From contig WAID01000003.1 of NCBI GenBank assembly GCA_016584495.1, forward strand, positions 496,001 to 560,000: a stretch of DNA of 64,000 bases. Direction: 5' to 3'. Within the stretch, counting starts at the first letter, position 1. Each line of letters opens with the position of its first letter. The position numbers and the translations under genes are program-made. The notes beneath the pieces were generated by a model. The model was given only the letters and a program-made list of their open reading frames with translations, did no database searches and was not told the DNA's origin. The stretch comes from Celoporthe dispersa (Eukaryota; Ascomycota; Sordariomycetes; Diaporthales; Cryphonectriaceae). This document shows positions 56,792 through 64,000 of this stretch, piece after piece.

Positions 56792-58588
56792 ATGCAGGGC
56801 TCGCCCACCTCTACGTCCTCCTCCGTGGAGGACCCCGCCGACAACACCGCCGACGAGGAGGACTCCGAAGACTACTGCAAGGGCGGCTACCACCCCGTCA
56901 CCGTCGGCGAGAAGTTCAACAACGGCCGTTACACCGTCGTCCGCAAGCTCGGCTGGGGCCATTTCTCCACCGTCTGGCTCTCTCGCGACGCCACCACCTC
57001 CAAGCACGTCGCCCTCAAGGTCGTCCGCTCCGCCGCACACTACACCGAGACCGCCATCGACGAGATCAAGCTGCTCCAGCGCATCGTCAACGCCAAGCCC
57101 GAACACCCAGGCCGCCGGCACGTCGTCTCCCTCCTCGACTCCTTCGAGCACAAGGGGCCCAATGGCACCCACGTCTGCATGGTCTTTGAGGTCCTTGGCG
57201 AGAATCTCCTCGGTCTCATCAAGAAGTGGAACCACCGCGGCATCCCCATGCCCCTCGTCAAGCAGATCACGAAGCAGGTTCTCCTCGGCCTCGACTATCT
57301 ACACCGCGAGTGTGGCATCATCCATACAGACCTGAAGCCAGAGAATGTCCTTATCGAGATCGGCGACGTCGAGCAGATTGTCAAGAAGGTCGTCAAGAGC
57401 GAGCCTTCTTCCGACAAGGAGAACAACCGCAACGGCCGTCGGAGGCGTAGGACCCTCATCACCGGCAGTCAGCCCCTGCCCTCCCCGCTTAACGCTAGCT
57501 TCAACCACAATAACCTCTTCCCCTCGCCGGGCTCCCACCAGAGCCTGGGCCAGATGTTGAACGAAGGTAAGCCCACCGCCCACCGCCCACCCCCCCTTCT
57601 TCTTCAGCCCCCCAGACCTCGTCTCAGCTAACCATGCGCCCGTGCACACAGGACGGGATCCGTCGACCCCCAAGGACGAGGAGAAGCAGAAGCAGCGCGA
57701 GAAGACAGCGTAAGTCCGACCCGGTCCAACCCTCGCACCTGGTGCTAGTAATACACGCTGACAAGTCTTCTTGGCCGTCTTCCAGGGACCTCCTTACTGA
57801 GGAGGTGTCCGGCATCTCTCTCGACAAGTCTTACAACTCCTCCACGTCGACGTCGTCCGCCGGTGAGAAGCGCAAGGCTGAGGATAACGGGCTCGGCCTC
57901 GACGTCATCAGCGTCAAGATTGCCGATCTAGGCAACGCCTGTTGGGTCAACCACCACTTCACCAACGACATCCAGACGAGGCAGTATAGATCGCCAGAGG
58001 TCATACTAGGTGCAAAATGGGGCGCTAGCACGGATGTCTGGAGCATGGCCGCCATGGTATGATGAGAACACCCCCCCTTGCCTCTCCCCCCCCTGAAAGA
58101 CAACGAGGCCCTTGCTGCACTGGAGGTACTGACTGCTTCTCTGGCAGGTCTTCGAGCTCATCACTGGCGACTACCTCTTCGATCCCCAGTCCGGTACCAA
58201 GTACGGCAAAGACGACGATCACATCGCCCAGATAATAGAGCTACTCGGACCCTTTCCTAAGAGCCTCTGCCTGTCCGGGAAGTGGTCGCAGGAGATCTTC
58301 AATAGGAAGGGCGAGCTCCGCAACATCCATCGACTCAGGCACTGGGCGCTGCCCGACGTTCTCAAGGAGAAGTATCACTTCAAGGAGGAGGACGCCAAGC
58401 GCATCGCCGACTTCCTGATCCCGATGCTCGAGCTGCAGCCCGAGAAGCGCGCCAACGCAGGCGGCATGGCTGGTCACATCTGGCTCGAGGACACCGCCGG
58501 CATGAAGGGCGTCAGGATCGAGGGTCTCGACGTCGGCAGCCGCGGCGAGGGCATAGACGGCTGGGCCACCGAGGTTCGGAGACGGTAG
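56792..58588 (+). CDS. SR-protein-specific kinase (SRPK/Sky1/Dsk1)
   Basis: 514-residue kinase that phosphorylates Ser-Arg repeats of splicing and mRNA-export factors. Exons are 56792-57566, 57652-57709, 57786-58056 and 58148-58588, with phases agreeing. Features: GGYHPVTVGEKFNNGRYTVV, glycine loop LGWGHFSTVWLSRD, catalytic Lys in VALKVVRS, GIIHTDLKPENVL catalytic loop, a spacer insert of about 130 residues (KSEPSSDKENNRNGRRRRR to KRKAEDNG), then KIADLGNACW (DLG, as usual for SRPKs), TRQYRSPEVILGA and FELITGDYLFDP. It ends WATEVRRR. No frame break. The spacer is where SRPK localisation is normally controlled. Confidence 0.93.
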
Positions 58589-60013
58589 AGTCGGTCTGCG
58601 ACGCCCTGGTTCTTCAGGCCTGGATGTCTGCACAAGTCCACGTGGTTTTCCAATCCGGACGCGCACAGGGATAAGAGCGGGCAGGACGGGAGCGGACAGA
58701 GTGGGCAGGGCTGGCGTAGCGCCAGCGAGAGTGATGAGCGGCGCGCCGGTTGAAAGCCTGTGGAGGAGGAGAGACAATCACTACTGGAATGTTCTGCCCA
58801 GGGGAATATCCTGTCCCAGGCCGGTAGGACACGTCAGTGTGAAGCAGGCAGGGCTCAGGCAAGAGTGGTAGTGGGTTCAGGGTCACAAGAGCCCCCCAGT
58901 TGGTGGTGTCTTGACGACTACGATGACTTCCTGCCCCCTTTTCTTTTTTTTCTTCTTCCTGCTATTCTTTTTGGGTGGGGAAGGCGGACTGGCGACGGGA
59001 AGCAGTGCACTTATTACAGCCGGAAAGACAGGCAGGCACACGGGTGGAGTAGCCTGCTGTGTTTTCATTCCGGGATCATGACTAGCAGTAGACAGACGAC
59101 GATGACAAAACAGCAGGCAGAGAGAAGAAGAGCTGTTTTGACCTGTTGAGGGACAGGAACTCAGACAGGTGAACCTACCTGCTACTACCCGTGGGTGGGG
59201 CTGACATCGATCACGACATTCACGATGCAAAGACTAGTTAAACAAAACCAACCAAACGAGTACACACATCGGTAGTACCTATCAAGACATCCTTATGGAG
59301 CTGCTGCTCATGACTGTTGGGTGAAAGTCCCAGGCGATTGTATCTTGTGGCATGTGATATGCTGTTAAGCATTGTATATGTATGCCCTACCTAACACCTA
59401 AATCAGATAAGACAAGCAGGGAGGGCTTGTCCATCTATGGATATTTCTGTCTAGCTGTATGCATTTCATACCGCTCGCTTATTCTACCTTGGCCCTGTTG
59501 CCATGAGCCTGACCGCTGCTTGCATTGATATATGCCTGTCTGTCTGCAAGTTCTGGTAATCGCAAGGTGCTCACAGCCTCCTTGGAGGAAAGGAATATAA
59601 CAAGTCATAGTCATGATTATGTTTGGCAGGGCCCAGGCAGATAGGCAGTCTCTCATCCACCCGTCCACCTCCCTGTCCCTGCCTAATGATATTGATGTAT
59701 TGTATGTCTGTCCATCCGCCTGTCCGTCCGTCCGTTCGTCCTAAGATCCCATAAGGGTGTCCCGTATGGAGAGGATTCCTAGAGTCATCTTTGATGGTGG
59801 TATGGGCCGTTCCACAAGGCTGGAAAGAATGGCTGGGCCCAGATGAGTTGGGAAAGATCCCCACCATGACTTCAGGTTTCGATCCAGCACACAAACTCTG
59901 TAGGTCTGCAACCCACCATTGCCCAGCCAACCCCACCCCCCCCTTCTTGTCCCCCATCCTCTGTACCTCTCTGCCTCCAAGAGGTGCTGCGGCCTGTGGA
60001 GTTACCTGAGCTT
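58589..60013. other. Convergent intergenic region
   Basis: The 3' flanks of the SRPK gene (+) and SPN1 (-). It contains a GTCC-type tetranucleotide repeat at about 59700-59740. No gene is supported. Confidence 0.55.
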
Positions 60014-61584
60014 CTAGCCCCGCTTCTTCCGGTTCTGCGTCATCTTTCTAAACGCCTCGATGCCCGCGGCCCCCACAGGCCGGTGGTCCAGCCCGCTGCT
60101 GCCGCTGCTTATGTTGCTGACGGGGGCGACGGTGTAGGAGGTCCGACCGGAGATAGGCCGGGCGCGGTTCGGGTTCGTGACCACGGGCATCAGGGCCTTG
60201 GCGCGCTGTTCGGCGAGCTTGGCGGAGACGGAGGACACGGCTCCGCGTGGCTGGGAGGGCCGGTGGGCCAGGGACGACTGGGAGGAGGGGAGCTGGGAAG
60301 AAGCGTCCGGCGGCAAGCTTGAGGGAACTGCCATAGGGTCGTTAGCCAAGCTGGCGGTGATGATGACGCGAGGGGGGGAGAGGGGGGGAGAGGGGGGGGG
60401 GGAGACGAGGGAAAGGGAGCATATACCTGGTGTCCACCACGCGTGTGTCGATCATCCTCTTCTTGTAGTCGTCCGTCCTCTTCAGGATGGGCCTGCTCCA
60501 CTCGCCCATCAGGCGGTCGGCCATGCGCTTGATCTCGGGCTGCGCGCGCTTCGTCTTGGTGTAGAAGAGGACGACCTTGCCGATGCCGCTCGACAGGAGG
60601 GCCTCCTTCTCGATGGGCAGGCGGGTGAGGGCCGAGAAGATCTCGCGCTGGATGTTGTAGGCCGGGAGGCTACCGTCGGCCTGCAGGGGCTCCAGGAAGT
60701 ACTTGACGGCCTGCAGGAAGTTGGTCTCCGGGTCGAGGACGGCGTGCTGGATGCTCTGGCGGTTGAGGAGGGACATGACCTCGGGCAGGAGCTTGAGCTT
60801 CTGTACCGCGGGCTGGTGGCTGCTGACGGCATCGTTGTCGTTCTCGCAGGCGTATTCCATCCTGAGCTTGACGTCGGCGATCTGCTCGTCGAGCGCATCC
60901 TCCAGGTCCTATATACCAGGGTGGGTCAGCGGTCGAGGCTCACCGCGACAGGGAGAGGGGGGAGGGGAGGGGAGGGCAGGGTCATGCCGCTTCACACATC
61001 AGTGACGTACAATATCGTCCTTCTTGCTGCGCCGTTTGTTGGGCTTCGCCTTCAGGGCCGCATCCATCGCCCTCTCGATCGCCCTCGCCCTCCTCTGCTC
61101 AGGGGTCAGGTTCTCGTCATTCTCGGGCTCGGGGGTCGCCTTGGCCGACGACCTCGCCTTCTTCCTCTTCTCGCCGCTGCCGGCGGCAGCACCTCCCTCG
61201 CCGCCCAGGCGCCGTCGCTTGCCCTCAATGATGGTCCCGTCCGCGGCGCTGACCTCGTCCTCGTCGTCCTCGGCGCGGCGCTTCTTCTGGCGGCGGCCCT
61301 CCTTGGGCTTCTTGGCGGCACCGCCCTCGGCGCGCTTGCGCTTGGTGGCCTTGAGGCTCTTGGCGACATCCTCGTCGATCTCGACGGGGCGGGTCTCGAT
61401 GTTAGCCTTGAGCGGGTCGTAATCCTCGAGGTCGTCGACGTCCACCTCGGACAGCTGGTCTGAGTCACCGTCTGACACGTCGTCCGCGTCTTCGTCATTG
61501 TCGTTGTCGGGAGGGGGAGGGGTCGACGGGGGCATCGTCGCCCGCGGGAGGGGCGGACTGGTCTTTCTCTTCGATATCGGACAT
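60014..61584 (-). CDS. SPN1: Transcription elongation factor SPN1/IWS1
   Basis: Nuclear factor that binds Spt6 and acts with RNA polymerase II in elongation. Exons are 61584-61011, 60908-60427 and 60350-60014; about 463 residues. The N-terminus MSDIEEKDQSAPPAGDD is acidic, followed by LSEVDVDDLEDYDPLKANIE and basic runs. The conserved TFIIN-like IWS1 core covers exon 2 (LKLLPEVMSLLNRQSIQHAV, NIQREIFSALTRLPIEKEAL, GKVVLFYTKTKRAQPEIKRM, EWSRPILKR). The C-terminus ends MTQNRKKRG. One extra base in the G-runs at 61509-61522 (+ strand) breaks the frame after VDPSPS; removing it joins to DNDNDEDADD and fixes the exon phase. Confidence 0.9.
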
Positions 61585-62177
61585 GGCTACCTGGCTGCGA
61601 GAGCGGTAGCTGAAGAAGTCAGAGGGAGGAGAGGGAAAAGAGGGGGACGTCGGGCACGGGTTTGGTTCGGTGCCCAGAGGAATCAATGCACTGATAATAT
61701 GAACAGGACCCTGTGGATGGGGATGCGAGGTTCGAAATGGTGGTGTGGGTTGAGAAAAAAAGAAGAGCGAGGAGGTGAAAGGGAAGAGGCGTATGGATAC
61801 AAGATCGATCTCCTTGGGAGAGTTCCCGTTCCAGTTCCAGGCTGGAGGCTCAAAGAGTACAAACAATGGCATGGGTGGTCCAAGCTTTAGAGGGCCAGCC
61901 CAAAATTGACAGGGATCAGGGATCAGAACTCCCGCAGACACTCCGGCAGGCAACCAGTTGCCGTCGCCCCTTGCATGACTTTTGTTTGTTGATTTCCATT
62001 TCCTGATCTGAAGCTGTCGCTCACCTGCAGGACGCATGTGCCCTTACGCCTCTTCTGACTCCCTCTCTCGCTCTCTCCCTCCCCATCCACACAACCCAGA
62101 ATCTCTCTACATTGTCGCCTCTCCATCTTATCCTTGAACCCGACACCTATTGCTATCCTGTATCACGCGCCGGAGCA
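61585..62177. promoter_or_regulatory. Divergent promoter SPN1/BRL1
   Basis: 593 bp between divergent start codons of SPN1 and BRL1, so it must carry both promoters. I see no clear TATA box. Confidence 0.55.
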
Positions 62178-63835
62178 ATGGAGCGACGGGCGCATTTTGG
62201 TCACATGGACTGGGAATGGGAGAATGGCCGTGGTGAGGTCGATGCGACAAGTCCTTTCGCTCAGGTCCAGTCACAACAGCGCACTCAAGGTATGTCCCCT
62301 GCCCTCCCTCGCCCTTGGTCGCACCCCGGAGGGCGCGGGGAGACTCTGGGCAGCGTCTGGATTGCTGATTCCATCTGCCGCCGCAGCTGCTCAACCTTCC
62401 GCCTCCTCCTCATCATCATCATCCCACTCGACGTCGCAGAACAACCCCTTCAGCGGCGCTGCAAGACAGACCAGCCCGTCCCGAAATCCCTTCGCTGCCG
62501 CCCCTTCAAGGTCGATCTTCAGCCCCAACCTGCAGAGGACAAGCAAGGGATCGGCTTTTCGGAACGTCACCTTCACGACCCCCGCGTTCTCCACACCCCA
62601 GGCGAACCGCTTCGCCGAGACAGACTTGGACGACAGCCCCGCCATGACCGAGGCCTCGGAGGTGCAGGGAGACCCCAGAGGCCGACAGGTCAGACTACCT
62701 GGACAGCCCCAGCATCATGTCCAGCCCCGAACGACCGGCACGCACCGCAGCCCAGGTGGCGAGGTCAGGAAGGGGCTCCCTACCGCGCGCGACAGGTGTC
62801 GGCCTGCCCGGCGACCGGGTGCGCAAGAGGCGCGCAGCAATAGGGACAGGGACATTGGCAGCACGCGCACGCGGCTGCCGGGCGGGCGCGACGAGGACGA
62901 CAGCGGCTCCGAGGAGGAATATGGTAGCTCCAGGGACAGGCGCGCCGGGTCCGGGCGGGACATGGGCTGGCTGCACTACATCCTGAGCACCGTCTCCTCG
63001 AACCCAGATGCCCCCATCATCTTCTCCTGGTACCTACAGGTCTTTGTCAACTCGTCCCTGGGCGGCCTGCTGCTGTGGACGGCCTGGGGTATCGTCTCGG
63101 CCGTGAGGGGCGAGGTCATCTACTCGTCGGAGAAGGCGAGGCTGAACCTGCTGGCCGAGATCGAGCAGTGCAGCAAGCAGTACGCGGCCAACAGGTGCAG
63201 CCCCATCTCTGCGAGGGCGCCGGCGCTCGAGCACCTCTGCAACGAGTGGGACCAGTGCATGACCCAGGACCCAAACAGCGTCGCAGGCGTCAAGGCGTCG
63301 GTGAGCCACCTTGCTGATATCATAAACGAGTTTACCTCGCGCCTGTCCTGGAAGTCTATTGTGAGTCTCTTTCCCCCCCCCCCACACACACACAATCCCT
63401 CCCCTCCCCCCCTTGAGGGAGACCATCCCTGGCCTCTTGACATGGTACAGGAGAGACACGAGCCTGATCCTTCCTGCGCAGACTGTCATCCTCATCTTTG
63501 CCGTCGTCCTCGTGTTCGCCAACAACATGGCGTTCAGCAAGTTCCGCCAGCACGTGCGGCACTACAACCAGCAGCGCCCCGCCGACGCGCTGCCCTCTCA
63601 CCCTGCCGTGGGCTTCCCCATCACCCCTCACAAGCCCGACCAGGCTTACATCTTTGCGCCGATCGGCCACACGCCCAAGCACATCCGGCGGGCCCTCTTC
63701 CAGGACGAGACGGACACAGATGCCTCGCCCGACCTGAAATTGCTGCCGCCAGTGCGGACGCCGTCGAGGAGGAGCCCGAGTAAGGGGGAACGCAGCAGGA
63801 GCCCTTCCAAGCGGAGCCCGTCCAAGGGCTGGTAG
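62178..63835 (+). CDS. BRL1: Nuclear envelope protein BRL1/BRR6
   Basis: Inner nuclear membrane protein needed for nuclear pore assembly and membrane homeostasis. Exons are 62178-62289, 62387-63360 and 63482-63835, in phase; 479 residues. The N-terminus is polar (SHSTSQNNPFSGAA, TFTTPAFSTPQANRF). The Brr6-like domain starts at GWLHYILSTVSSNP, with TM1 (SWYLQVFVNSSLGGLLLWTA), a lumenal segment with four conserved Cys (EQC, NRC, HLC, DQC) and TM2 (TVILIFAVVLVFANNMAF). A Ser/Arg/Pro tail follows. Exon 2 has an extra C in 62673-62676 and a missing base near 62831-62836. Correcting both yields SPSIMSSPERP ... DRVRKRR joined to SNRDRDIGS. Confidence 0.9.
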
Positions 63836-64000
63836 GCTGGTGGCGAGAGACCATGCAGGCGGGCGATGCGCTCCAATGAGACCGCTGCCCTTGCTCCCTG
63901 GGGAGGGATTCGGGGGGGAGGGAGAGGGAGAGGGCCACGGCGGGCTATCTAAGAATACGAACACAACCGGCCTCTAGGCTGAGCGCCTCGGCCAAGCTGT

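Noticed and set aside
1..64000. CRISPR array, rRNA genes or telomeric repeats
   Set aside because: None seen; the window is eukaryotic and no rRNA or telomere motif was recognised.

Overview
The window looks like a chromosome segment of a filamentous ascomycete, most likely a Sordariomycete. The genes are GC-rich, the introns are short (about 50-100 bp) with GTAAGT-type donors, and the families are typical of that class: FunK1 kinase, DUF6594, DUF3176, a secreted CVNH-like protein, a Zn2Cys6 regulator, and QDR-type MFS, UBX2, PAN3, TAD2, SRPK, SPN1/IWS1 and BRL1 orthologues. Species cannot be named from the sequence alone.

Layout. Left block (2.4-23.8 kb): MFS transporter (+), UBX2 (-), PAN3 (+), a proline-rich ORF (+), a small basic protein (+), a DUF6594 membrane protein (-), four diverged tandem repeats, tRNA deaminase TAD2 (-), a small hydrophilic protein (+) and a secreted CVNH-like protein (-). 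Middle block (25-47 kb): a divergent pair of unusual membrane proteins (25.2-30.0 kb), then an AT-richer accessory region with an intron-bearing tRNA-Ile(AAT). Downstream, in the same orientation, lie three decayed repeats that each end in a copy of exactly the 3' exon of that tRNA. Two of them close a duplicated cassette carrying a small single-TM protein gene. The stretches between them hold a FunK1 kinase, a DUF3176 protein, kinase pseudogene fragments and a broken hypothetical gene. Right block (48-63.8 kb): a large Zn2Cys6 transcription factor (-), a long gene-poor leader region, SR-protein kinase (+), SPN1/IWS1 (-) and BRL1 (+).

The housekeeping genes act in mRNA decay (PAN3), translation (TAD2), splicing (SRPK), transcription elongation (SPN1), ER-associated degradation (UBX2) and nuclear-pore/envelope biogenesis (BRL1). 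They do not form one pathway.

Two observations dominate. First, many genes carry isolated one-base frame breaks, mostly in short homopolymers, while splice phases and total lengths become consistent after one-base corrections. Since conserved core genes are hit as often as accessory ones, base-level assembly error is the likeliest cause. Second, the tRNA-Ile 3'-exon direct repeats with their linked small-TM-protein cassette resemble islands integrated serially at a tRNA gene. I saw no recombinase in the window.
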